Below are positions 46,620 to 57,538 of a DNA stretch of 64,000 nucleotides, one piece after another. The DNA is taken from assembly GCF_000237925.1 (NCBI RefSeq), contig NC_031502.1:7607443-7671442 (forward strand). Direction: 5' to 3'. Both the position numbers and the translations under genes were made by a program. Below the pieces are notes generated by a model, which saw only the letters and a program-made list of their open reading frames with translations, was not told the DNA's origin and did no database searches. This DNA is from Schistosoma mansoni (taxonomy: Eukaryota > Platyhelminthes > Trematoda > Strigeidida > Schistosomatidae). Each line of letters opens with the position of its first letter. Within the stretch, counting starts at the first letter, position 1.

Positions 46620-48295
46620 ACTGAAAGGTAGTGAAAGAACAAGAAACTACTCTGGAGGACAACTGGAAGGGGATAAAAGAAGCCCTAACTTCAACGTGTC
46701 AGGAGGTTCTTGGTCCTAAGAAGCATCATCACAAGGAATGGATCTCTATGGGAACCCTGGACAAGATTCAAGAAAGGAAGAACAAGAAACTGGCAATTAA
46801 CAACAGCCGAACACGAGCAGAGAAAGTCAAAGCACAAGCAGACTACGCAGAAGCAAACAGGGAAGTGAAGAAGAGCATGAAAGCCGACAAGCAGAAATAC
46901 ATGGGAGAACTAGCAACGACGGCGGAAAAAGCTGCAAGAGAAGGGGACATGAGACAACTATACGACACAACGAAGAAATTGGCAGGAAGATATAGCAAAC
47001 CAGAGAGACCAGTCAAGGACAAAGAGGGAAAGACAATCACTGAGATTCAAGAACAGAGGAAAAGATGGCAGAATACTTCGAGGGACTGTTGAATAGACCA
47101 GCCCCATTGAACCCATCGAACATCGAAGTAGCCCACAGGCTGTCCACTATCCCCTTTTTTGTTTAACTTCATTATAGACCTGTTGCTGGAAATAACACTC
47201 TCGTCGACTAATTTTACAGGAATTGATCTCCTACCAGGGGGACCACTAAGCGACTTAGAATACGCAGATGACATAGTCCTGTTTGGTGAAGACGTGACAA
47301 AATGCAGAGTCTTCTGTTGGAACTCAGTAATAATGCCAGGATGTTTGGGATGCGTTTCTCCCCATCAAAATGTAAATTGTTACTCCAGGACTGGCCTGAG
47401 TCAACACCCGAACTAAGGATAGGGAGTGAAGTAGTCGAACGCGTGGACAACTTCACTTATCTTGGAAGTCTGATCAGCCCTAATGGGTTGGTGTCTGACG
47501 AAATCTCAGCACGGATTCAAAAAGCTCGTTTGGCTTTTGCCAACTTACGTCACCTATGGCGAAGACGAGATATCCGTCTATCAATTAAGGGACGAGTATA
47601 CTGCGCATCAGTTCGCTCTGTTCTACTTTACGGATGTGAAACATGGCCATTAAGAGTAGAAGATACTCGTAGGTTACTAGTATTTGACCACAGATGTCTT
47701 AGAAATATTGCTCGCATCTGCTGGGATCACCAGGTAAGTAATAATGAGGTTAGACGCAGGGTATTAGGGGACGATGGTAAATCAGTTGATGAGGTCATGA
47801 GTCTTCATCGACTGAGATGGTTGGGCCATGTGTTACGTATGCCTGAACACCGATTACCACGACGCGCTATGATGACTAGTATTGGGGATAGTTGGAAGAG
47901 AGTTAGGGGCGGCCAAACCAAAACATGGCATCAGTGTTTGAAGTCACTAACTTCTAGCCTGAGCCATGTTGGCAGATGCAGACTACCTGGTTGGGGTCCG
48001 CGTGACTATCGTAACCAATGGTTGGAGACTCTGGGTGACATGGCTCAGAATCGATCACAATGGCGTAGGTGTATACACTCTTTATCTTCCCTTAAACTAT
48101 GAGATTAAAATTGCTTCATATCTCTCTTCCTTCCTGTACTATATCCTTACATACAACCTATCTTTATATACTACCACCACTAAATTAATTACTTCTATGA
48201 ATCCGGTGTTCATCTTGTTGTGCTAACGAGGTATAGCAACTTGGACCGATGCATATATGTGCCTGGTCCTACGTTGTAGCTGACTGACTGACTTG
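46620..48295 (+). mobile_element. Chimeric RTE: RTE-A linker joined to RTE-B polymerase
   Basis: 46631-47092 encodes the RTE-A linker (LEDNWKGIKEALTSTCQEVL, RTRAEKVKAQADYAEANREV, KDKEGKTITEIQEQRKRW) and continues with similarity to about 47135. From 47138 the sequence switches to the palm and C-terminal part of a different family: GCPLSPFLFNFIID, LEYADDIVLFGEDV, then 47302-48102 with GMRFSPSKCKLLLQDWPEST, FTYLGSLISP, WLGHVLRMPEHRLPRRAM, RLPGWGPRD and DMAQNRSQWRR. The C-terminal frame is open for 266 codons. Shifts occur near 47060 and 47300. The 3' region ends in a TGACTGACTGACTT tract near 48290. The palm catalytic box (YADD) is intact. Confidence 0.88.
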
Positions 48296-48549
48296 TGACT
48301 ACTGAATAAATAGAAAAAAAATCTAGTTTTTCTTTCGAAATTGACATTTAAAGAGAACACATTTTCACAACATCATTTCATATTGAACTGTTCTTAATTA
48401 TTATGTAAATGCCACAATATGACTTTATTCTATGTGTATACTCTTCTTTTTCTTTACACACATATCATACATTTTGTTCGACTTTATTTTTCTAATAAAT
48501 CAAAACTGTCAATAAATTAGGTAAGCGGGTTTTTTTCGGTCTTCATTCG

Positions 48550-48552
<3 letters not shown>

Positions 48553-48619
<67 letters not shown>
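48553..48619. repeat. (TA)n microsatellite
   Basis: About 33 TA units. Confidence 0.97.
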
Positions 48620-48723
48620 TGGATATCATTGTTTGTCTTTACTTTCTATTCAGTTAAGAGATACGAATTAAGACAACATTATTTCTTTTTATTATTGATT
48701 TGGGATTTTATTTAAATTACTTC

Positions 48724-48770
48724 TACTACTACTACTACTACTACTACTAATAATAATAATAATAATAATA
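48724..48770. repeat. (TAC)n then (TAA)n compound microsatellite
   Basis: Nine TAC/CTA units pass directly into seven TAA units. Confidence 0.95.
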
Positions 48771-49000
48771 CCATTATGCAATACATGATTTATTCATGTA
48801 TCTATATATACGCATATTTCAAAATTGTAAACAGTTACTTTGCTTAGTTTGTTTATTTTTCGCTCATTTTTTATTTACGGTTAGAGATTTTTAGATGAAT
48901 TAGATTTTTCGGCTAACAAAGTTGTTTTACGCATAAGGATTATTCGATAATTTTCTTATATACATGTATACATCTGTTTGTGTTAGTCCTTGCTCTATAC

Positions 49001-49003
<3 letters not shown>

Positions 49004-49060
<57 letters not shown>
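49004..49060. repeat. (TA)n microsatellite
   Basis: About 28 AT units. Confidence 0.97.
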
Positions 49061-49062
<2 letters not shown>

Positions 49063-50318
49063 TTAGTGTTGACGCTATACCTCCTCGTGTTTATTCGTCA
49101 TTTTCACTATTTTCTTCATCATTGTCGTCATTGCTGTTCTCATCATCATCATCATCATAATCATATGTGTATTATAACGGAACTTTTGTTTAGTTAGTCG
49201 AGTGTAAGAAAATCCTTCGGATTTCAACTTCATGTTGTCAATTAATTTGTGAATATTTTCCTGTACAAGTTTGTTTGCTCACATGTTTGTTTGTAGTCAT
49301 ATTACACTATTAAACTATTTATATATTTCCAGTTTTGCACATATACTCCTATACGTGCATATATATCCATGTATCTACTTATATATGTAAACACCTTTAT
49401 ACTCATAAATATATCGTCCGGCGCTGGTGTCTATTTGCTATGGATTCATATTCAATTCATTTCAATTGGTCAAAGCACTTATATACTCACATATAATATA
49501 TATATCTATATCTACATATATTTCGACTGTTGATCATTCGTGGTGTTGCTAATACTTTTGCTAGGCAAGTTTAATTGTTTTAATCAATTTTTTTGTTATA
49601 GATTGTTGTAACTTAATTAATCTTTTTTTTCAATGCATGCGTTTATTTGGTGATATTTTATTTGCTATACAAAATATATTTTGTGTGTTTGTGTTCACTT
49701 ATTATAATTATGCAAATAGTAGCACTTTGTTTTCTATGCGTACATGTGAGTGATTGAGTGCGTGGAGTATTTAAGTAGCGCTATCTAAATTTTTATTGAC
49801 AAAAATTATAATTTGAGCGTTTGTTTATTTACCAAAGCTCTGTAGACTGTTTGCTTTATTTTTTATCGATAATGCTAATTGATAGGTCAATGAGCCTACA
49901 CAGATAGAATGTTTTCTTCTCTTTTATGAAGTTGAAGGGATCTAATTTGAATATTTTGTTAGATCATCAGTGAGTTAAAAAGCGATTGAAAATCAGAGCA
50001 GAAATTAATAGGTAGTTTGCTCTATACTAGTTTTCCAAATCTCTATAGATTACATATCTCGGATTCAGACCTCAAAGGTTTGAGTTGTAACCCTCCTTCT
50101 CCACACTATGGTGACTTTCAATCATCGATATAGACTCATTTCAAGTACTTAGATGAGCTGAATAAATCAAATTAACTGGACTCCTAAAAAAATATAGACT
50201 TGAACAAAGCCCCGTGTTATGTCTTTTGCCCTTGTTAATTATCACATGGCAAAATCGCCAATCATAATATAGACTTACATGACCTTATTCTTGTGCTTAA
50301 ACCAGTGACACGTCAAAC

Positions 50319-51200
50319 TGTTACGACTGGTCGGTCGCTGATTGTTATGTCCGAATCTCTTATCACTTACACTTGTAAAGTGATGAACCACTGTAATTCC
50401 CACGACGCAACAGTGAGAACACCCGGATTGGTACAAGTGAAGATTTATTAACCCTTTGAGGTTATTAAATCGACAACCTCAGTCAAAAATAAACTCATTT
50501 ATATATTGATTCATACATACGTTTTGATTAATAATTAGAATAAAATCACATATGTAAAAAATACTTACAATTATAACAAACCGTATGCTGAATATAGTTC
50601 ATGTTAACTTAATACAATAATATCGTATGTTAAACAGAATAAAATATCATACTGGAAAACAAAACCGAATACTACTCTGGGTAATCATCACGTTGAATTA
50701 GAACGGAATCAATGTTGAACAAAAATCATAATGAGTAAATCAATTTAATTTTGACTTTTCATCCCGTCATATCACAAACAGAACTAGCAACCTTATGTCA
50801 AATCTGAATCCTTATTTGTCCTTCTCGCCTAGCCCTGCCCGTTGAGTCCAGAAAGCAAACTCAGCCTCCACTGTATGAATCGTATATTTTAGACATACGC
50901 AGTTTATGTACAAGCAAACCAGTCGTCATCACACCATAAAATATAAAATAGTTATTATAAAAGATCAGTCCAAAAGCGGCTATGAGTGTGAGAGACCGTA
51001 ACTTATTGGCTGAGAATAACTTAAAATTAGTAAATCGTATTGAAGTAGCCAGTATGTCAAATGAACGTTTATGATAAAAGAAATATGAGTGTACATATAA
51101 ACTAGTTACTTAATAGTTACGCAATAGGAATATATGTCATAATGGTCCATAAATCATTCCTAGCAGTTACCACTCATTTATTCTTCGTTCGGATGTAACA
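50319..51200. mobile_element. Possible solo LTR (fossil)
   Basis: An 882-base block that starts TGTTACGACTGG and ends GGATGTAACA, so it has the TG...CA ends and a 6-base inverted terminal match (TGTTAC/GTAACA) usual for LTRs. It has AATAAA sites inside and encodes nothing. No matching target-site duplication is seen and no second copy is in the window, so this is only a candidate; the family is unknown. Confidence 0.3.
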
Positions 51201-52218
51201 CCCCGTGTTAATATTTATACCTATTTGACTAATCACATCAAATATACATTTTATGTTCAGTGCATGCGCTAATTGAGTTACATCAAATTTTCATGAAACT
51301 TGAGATAAACTAGAACTGTTCAGGATGATAATATTTTAAGGAAAGCAACCATCTTCAAATTAATCAGGCATTTTAGTGTTAGCTATCGAAACTACAAGAA
51401 TGATAGAAAACAAAGACAATTGTTCTCAATGAAAACATCGAAAACATGTGGTCCCATGTTGTTCGTGATCGTAGATTCATCATCCAGAAGATTGTTAGTA
51501 TACCAGATTGGAGAAAGTCTGTGTACACAGTTCTAGTAGGACTTGAAGTGATGAGATGATAGTTGAAGAGTCTGAGTTCTGAGGATTCGGAGAGATTTTT
51601 CGAAAAATGAAAGTAAAGATGTGACATGTGTACTGGCACAAATAAGGAATATTCCGATCGGGATAAATATTTATGTCCTAAACTTTTCCAATCATTGATT
51701 CTAATTGTCTCAAACATCTCAGTCGACGGTGGTTCACAGTCTCATCAGCTAATTTACGTATCTTACATCTATAGATGAAATCTAATACTTAAAATTTAGT
51801 TTTGTTTTTAGTCTTGTTAATGATCTACCACCTTCCTATTAGTGTCATTTTTAATATATTATGGTGAACTGAATTCTGATGTACATCAAGCCAATATGTA
51901 CTTCATATCATCAATAGTTTGGTGAAAGGAATTGAATCCTTAGACTACATATGAATCAAATACTATTTGGAGTTGCTTTTTCTCCAAAACTCTACAGTCA
52001 TTGATTTAATAAGTATTGGAAATTAATTATAAATTCATTGTCAACATTTCATTTCTACGTATTTTAATTATCCAGCTTTGTTTTCGGCACATATTAAAAA
52101 CTTCAGTTCATCTTGTCGATTTACAGGCCTGTCTGTATTCTTTTTAACTCATTAACTTAGTAGATCTCTTTATATTTCTGTCTATTGTTAATTTCCTGAC
52201 TTTTTCTTCTTTTTTCAG
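51201..52218. other. No recognisable gene
   Basis: A 112-residue minus-strand open frame (51717-51379) has no motif I recognise and no support as an exon. The stretch just before 52219 is a T-rich splice acceptor region. Confidence 0.35.
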
Positions 52219-52920
52219 TCTCCATTGATGTGGAATCAGATTTATCTCATGATACAGAAAGGCAAATTTTCATTAAACAGCACAAACAGTTATTCAGTGA
52301 TTCATTATCTCATCCTTACTGTGAGAAATTGACTGACAATGTACAGTCGATTGTAAATAAATCATTCGTTGATAAAGCAGATAATGAACAAGCTCCAGAT
52401 GATCATTCTTATGAATCATGTGAACAAGAAATTTGTTCACATCACTATCAAAGATGTGGTGAACTTGAAGCTACATGGGGTAAAAGTGCAGATCAAGATG
52501 TTCCATCTTGTGATACTAGTGGATTTCATGTAGATAAAACACATGAAAAACAAGTTTGTAAAACCGTATTAGATGGATCAAATGAAGAGAAGATTTGTGC
52601 GCATCACTATCAAAGATGTGGTGAACTTGAAGCTACATGGGGTAAAGGTGCTGATAGTGATATACCATTTGGTAGTACTACTAGCAAATTAAAAACTAGT
52701 GAAAAAGATGAAGAAATGTTGCCAATTGCACAGGGTATTGTACCGTCTGAGCAGTCAACGTACACACGTCAGTTGTCTGACGAAACCGAAACTACATCAA
52801 GTAAATCTAAACCAGCAAATACATTTTCGATTGAAGATGCAATGCAGCAATCATCATCATCATCGTCACAAGAGAAATTAACAAAAACAATCATTTCAAA
52901 ACACACAAAATCAGATAAAG
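52219..52920 (+). CDS. Tail exon with duplicated Cys/His motif
   Basis: A 702-base exon, acceptor TTTTTTCAG, donor GTGAAA after AAAG; it needs one base from the previous exon (phase 1) and ends in phase 1. The protein is rich in Ser, Asp, Glu and Lys and has no fold I recognise. Two copies of a 54-residue unit start ICSHHYQRCGELEATWGK and ICAHHYQRCGELEATWGK; 45 bases (52440-52484 and 52602-52646) are identical. The CxxHHxxxC pattern could bind metal, but this is inference. A poly-Ser run from a CAT/TCA repeat lies near the end. If the intron is not removed, a TAG stops translation at 52934. By position and phase it is a C-terminal part of the ankyrin/ATPase gene chain; the link is not proven. 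Confidence 0.75.
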
Positions 52921-53215
52921 GTGAAATAAAATAGAAATTACCTTCTGTATGTGTGTGTATTACACCGAAGTACAGTTATGCGAAGAACTCGTGTAGACTG
53001 TATGAGTACACTCGTTGAGCTTATGCGTTTGTTTGTTTTTCCGTTGTGTGTTTTTTTTCATTTAAATGACTTTATTCTTTCTAGGCCTAATTAAGAATTC
53101 AATTACTTTCTTTTACTGTTGTTTGGTTGACAGCTTGCTAAACTGCACGAGATGATGATGATGATGATACACTTACTGATCTTGATCTGTGGCATGGAAA
53201 GTGAAACTTTAATAA

Positions 53216-53217
<2 letters not shown>

Positions 53218-53248
<31 letters not shown>

Positions 53249-53448
53249 NNNNNNNNNNNNNNNNNNNNNNNNNNNNNNNNNNNNNNNNNNNNNNNNNNNN
53301 NNNNNNNNNNNNNNNNNNNNNNNNNNNNNNNNNNNNNNNNNNNNNNNNNNNNNNNNNNNNNNNNNNNNNNNNNNNNNNNNNNNNNNNNNNNNNNNNNNNN
53401 NNNNNNNNNNNNNNNNNNNNNNNNNNNNNNNNNNNNNNNNNNNNNNNN

Positions 53449-53476
<28 letters not shown>
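53218..53476. repeat. (AT)n microsatellite containing a 200-N gap
   Basis: (TA)n at 53218-53248 and (AT)n at 53449-53476 flank 200 N (53249-53448). The gap is therefore almost certainly the unread middle of one AT tract. Confidence 0.95.
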
Positions 53477-53480
<4 letters not shown>

Positions 53481-56441
53481 TTTTGTGAACATAACACGTC
53501 TTGGTAATAGGGTTTTTATTGAAGATCATTGGCTTTTTCTTGTTGAAATGATATCTGACATAAATGGATATTTATAGTTTGTTCATTTCATCTCACATAT
53601 TTTACTGGGACTTATGATCTATTACGGGTCGTGGTTTTGGATTTTACTCAATCTACTTCACTTTGGGAAACTGGGCAGAGTATCATTAACCGTAATACTT
53701 AGATTTCGACTGAAAGCTGAGTACATCAACACTTGTACTTAGTAAATGGACTAAATTAAGTTATATCCTGTGTATCTTGATAGAATTGACATTCTCTTTC
53801 TTTTGTCGTGTATTCTATAGAGTTTGTTTAATTCTGATGTTTCGATAACTAACTGTTAATTGAAAAAAAATGTATATTTAATTAGTGACACCATGAACCT
53901 TCATGAGCTTGTGTGATTGTTTGTTTCTTTGGGTTTTTTTCATTTGAAAAATTTATTTTAATCAGTGCTAGTGACGTTTATCCATAGTATATGAACTCGA
54001 AAACACATTGAACCATATCTTCATATTTAAATTATGTGAATTGAAATTAATTATTTGTATAACTATTCTCTTGTAAGCGTTTGTGTAATTATTCATCTCA
54101 CGAGACAACCTTCTACTAAGGTTTTCTTTTTAAATTTGTGACGAACTAACTGGAATACCATTGAAAACCAGGCCAAATAAATAAATGGTTGTTTCTTTTT
54201 AGTTTGAGACTTTTCAGAAGTGCTTATCGTTTATGATAGAATCTATCATTGTTGTATGCCGACTTACTGTGTTCTACAAGTATCGTTTGGTTATTGTGAG
54301 ACGTGAAGTTGTGGGTTCGACACCGTGTAACTTCTCGTATATATGTGTCAATTGATAGCTCAGAAGTCGCACACTGCAAAATGAAACAACTATCTTTACT
54401 TTTCAATGGTTCATTCTGCAGCAGTCGATGATATCGTATTTTGTTGGTTGGTTTTTTCTACTTATATATATAGCGTAGATGTAATGATTAGATAAACTAA
54501 CTACAGACTTTTCTATATTCCACTAAATTTGATTAGGAAATGTATGACGAGATAAAACTTTAATTAATACAATAATGAATAATCATTATTTCCCTTTGGC
54601 TTGTTCAAAGTTTAATGTAAATTGTGGGCAGTTTTTTTTGAAAACTCGTGTACATTTATATCAGCTTGAAAGAAGAATGAATTCTTGCTAGTGCAACACA
54701 TCGACCATAAAAATTGAGATTCTAATTGTATATGAAAGTGGATGTATCTGTTCACATTGTTTGTTTGTTCTTTTTCCATTCCTAAACGTGGTTCTTCATT
54801 AATATTGACATTTCAATGGCGAATAATTCAGTATGTTAGCTTTTTCAAAAACACACTAACTTTACAGAGATCCATTTGAATTTGTTTTGTTTTAACCCGA
54901 TAATTGAATACAATCAAACGAAATCATTCTTGAAAATATTTCTTATCTGCACATGTATATTTACGTGAAATCTATTGGATCATTTCAATATATGTAATTG
55001 TAGTATTGATATCAAAAATGACTGACTTTGTGTAATACTCGACAACTATTTAAATGTTTCATGTGTTTCTAAAATATTTGAGCTGTAGTTTTGAACCCCA
55101 CTGCACGTGTCAAGGTTTTGACAATCATGCTTTTAACATTGGTTCTTACATAGTAGATATAATTCATAGACTAGTATGAAAGCTTAGTTCTATTTTGTCA
55201 AGCGTCATTTTCATCATAGTTCAGCAAATGAATCTTAAAAATGAGGAAACAATATACATTGACTTATATTATTCTTTGTACGCCGTGGTCATATATATAA
55301 TTGTATGGGGCACTACTTTGTTCAGTAGATACGCTGAGATTACAAGAAATTTATTCCCGCACAATTCTAGCCTATCAATATTTATCCCTTCCAAAGTACT
55401 TCTTATTTGTCCCATCTTCCAGTTCCTTGTTTAAGAACTCCTGGTAGTTGGTAGGATCGTCACGCACTTCGTTATCTCACACTCTTCGTGAAGTGCGTAC
55501 ATAGATAACTTACCTAAATCCAGTTTATAAAAATAATCATCCAATAGTAAATCTACGACTGGAATCACAAATGACCATACATTCGATTTTCCATCAAAGA
55601 GACAGCTGAACTTGACTTCTATCGTCCTTACATTCTTGATAGGCCATACTGTGTTCATTTGAAAAGTGTCGTTTTCCTCAAATTGTTACCTTTATGAACA
55701 TCCTATGAATTTGTTCAGCTGATATCTTAATATGATGATAATGCTATTTTAGAGATATACTCTAGAATTTTTAAGTCACTTTAATTAAATACCAACAAAA
55801 TTCTATCTTCAGTTTAAACTCGCATCAATTATTCAATATTCTAATCATTTTTTTACTTTATTAGGGGTAATAGTTAACTTTTTTGACACATTGACTCTCC
55901 TGTTTTTATGTTGTTCTTGTCTAAAACTATTTTTCTTTCTCTTTTCTTTCATCACCTTTTATGTTTGGATTTGATTTTTTTATACTATTCGAAACAAATA
56001 CTACATCTAATCCCCCACCAATCCACAAATTTGCTGCCCACTTCACCTCTCCCAAATCGTTTTCGTCCATCCATACTATTGAAATATTCAATAACAACAA
56101 TAACTAAACTACTACATTCATAATTCCTAATCTTTTTTTGATTTTGAACTAACAAATAATCTTTTCATGCAATGTGTATGTGTGTTCAATGCATTTATGT
56201 GTATCTCTGCGGGCCTCTATTCATTTGCTACCCGTAACCTATTCGTCTTTACATCTGTCCTATATAATATACACCTTTGTTGTTGCTCTGATAACACCTT
56301 TTTGTCACATAAATTATGTTTTTTAACTCTGTCGTCACTGTATCTCTACGTCTATATCTCTCATTTATTCATCTATTTATTATGGGATCACTTATTCTTT
56401 TATTGTGTGTGTATTCACAACTTTTAACTAATATTTATTAG
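53477..56441. other. Intron between the two tail exons
   Basis: AT-rich. TGGGTTCGACACC near 54313 resembles a B box, so a SINE relic is possible. A minus-strand segment at 55514-55658 is listed separately. Nothing else recognised. Confidence 0.45.
55514..55658 (-). other. Possible small minus-strand exon (unproven)
   Basis: An ATG-started open stretch of 48 codons on the minus strand ends at TTTAG followed by GTAAGT, a strong donor. It contains VRTIEVKFSCLFDGKSNVWS and VDLLLDDYFYKLDL, less simple in composition than its surroundings. It has no relation to any family I know. No partner exon was found, so it may be chance or a worn element. Confidence 0.2.
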
Positions 56442-57538
56442 ATGACAATATTATTCAAAGTAATGTGAAAGAAGACATAAAATCCAATCAGAATTATTAT
56501 GATCATTCAGCTAAACTAAACGATGACATTTATGAATTTCCTGATAGAGTAATTGTAATACCACAAACGGAACCCGTCGATTCGACAGAAATATTATTAG
56601 ATGAAACTTATTATAATAATATGTTAGGTGATTTACTACAGGGTCGTTCAATATTAGAACCATTGACACCTATACCGGAAATATCTGAATATTCGACAAG
56701 ATCGTCTGTAACTAGTATAAACCCATCGAAAAGTTGGCAAAGTAGTGATTTAAGTCCTTCGGAATCGATTGAAATTCGTCCTGGTGGTGTTATTGGCGGT
56801 AGTACTGCCACTAATGTATCACGTCGTCTATTGCATCCGTTCTTACATTCAAATCGTACATCACATGAATCATTCAGTGGTCCACAAAAATCATTCAAAA
56901 ATCCAGCTCTCTCTGTACATAGTATATCATCTATTCATTCTGAACCAGATCGTATTCGACGTTCATATGAAACACATTCTATGGAATCTCCAGGTCAGGA
57001 TTGTTATATGGATTTATCTAGTTCATTACGTACACATAGCAGTCGTTCATCATCGTTAGCCGAATTTTTACGTTTGGAAACATCTTGTGATGGTAGTCGT
57101 GGTGATCTGTGTGTCGATGATGTTGATAATGATGATGATAAACGACTTTGTGAACATGATCAAAGCTTACATGATCTTATTCAAAGTATACAAGAATTAC
57201 AAAAACAGCATTTAGATGAATCAACGGGTTTAATTACACCACTAAGTGGTGATGAGGATAGCTCTAGTAGTCGTTTAGCTATTGGCTCCAGTGATATTGA
57301 TCGTCAAATAGGTGAATCAATTAGAAATGCAGAATTAGAGTCATCGGTGCCATTATTATCTGCTTCCTCTTTACCACAAGTTAATACTACATCTAAATCA
57401 GAGATGCAACAATTACTACAACCAATATATATGAATAGTTCTAGTTTAAGCTCTTCGGCACCACAGCCATCACCACCATCAACAACGACAGCAAAATTGC
57501 CTGTGGGTATCATCTGTACAGTTAATCCGTATTTCTAA
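56442..57538 (+). CDS. Terminal tail exon, Ser-rich and acidic, with stop
   Basis: From acceptor TTATTAG at 56441 to TAA at 57536-57538, about 365 codons open. The two leading bases complete a codon begun by the exon ending at 52920 (AAA G + AT GAC). The protein is of low complexity: Ser/Thr/Asp-rich, with ILLDETYYNNMLGDLLQGRS and LEPLTPIPEISEYSTRSSVT, a DDVDNDDDK stretch, a short amphipathic LHDLIQSIQELQKQHLD and a Pro/Ser-rich end. I recognise no domain. Ankyrin C-terminal regions are also long, disordered and Ser-rich, which fits but does not prove the link. An AATAAA at 58260 could serve for polyadenylation. Confidence 0.8.

Larger units (their letters stand above)
48296..50318. other. 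AT-rich spacer with microsatellites
   Basis: No exon recognised. Apparent frames of Ile-Tyr or His repeats are translations of the TA and CAT repeats. Confidence 0.5.

Noticed and set aside
48964-49197. Frame with Ile-Tyr and His runs
   Set aside because: Produced by (TA)n and (CAT)n repeats; no splice or coding support.
53103-53577. Frames rich in Ile-Tyr running through N
   Set aside because: They are translations of an AT microsatellite and an assembly gap.
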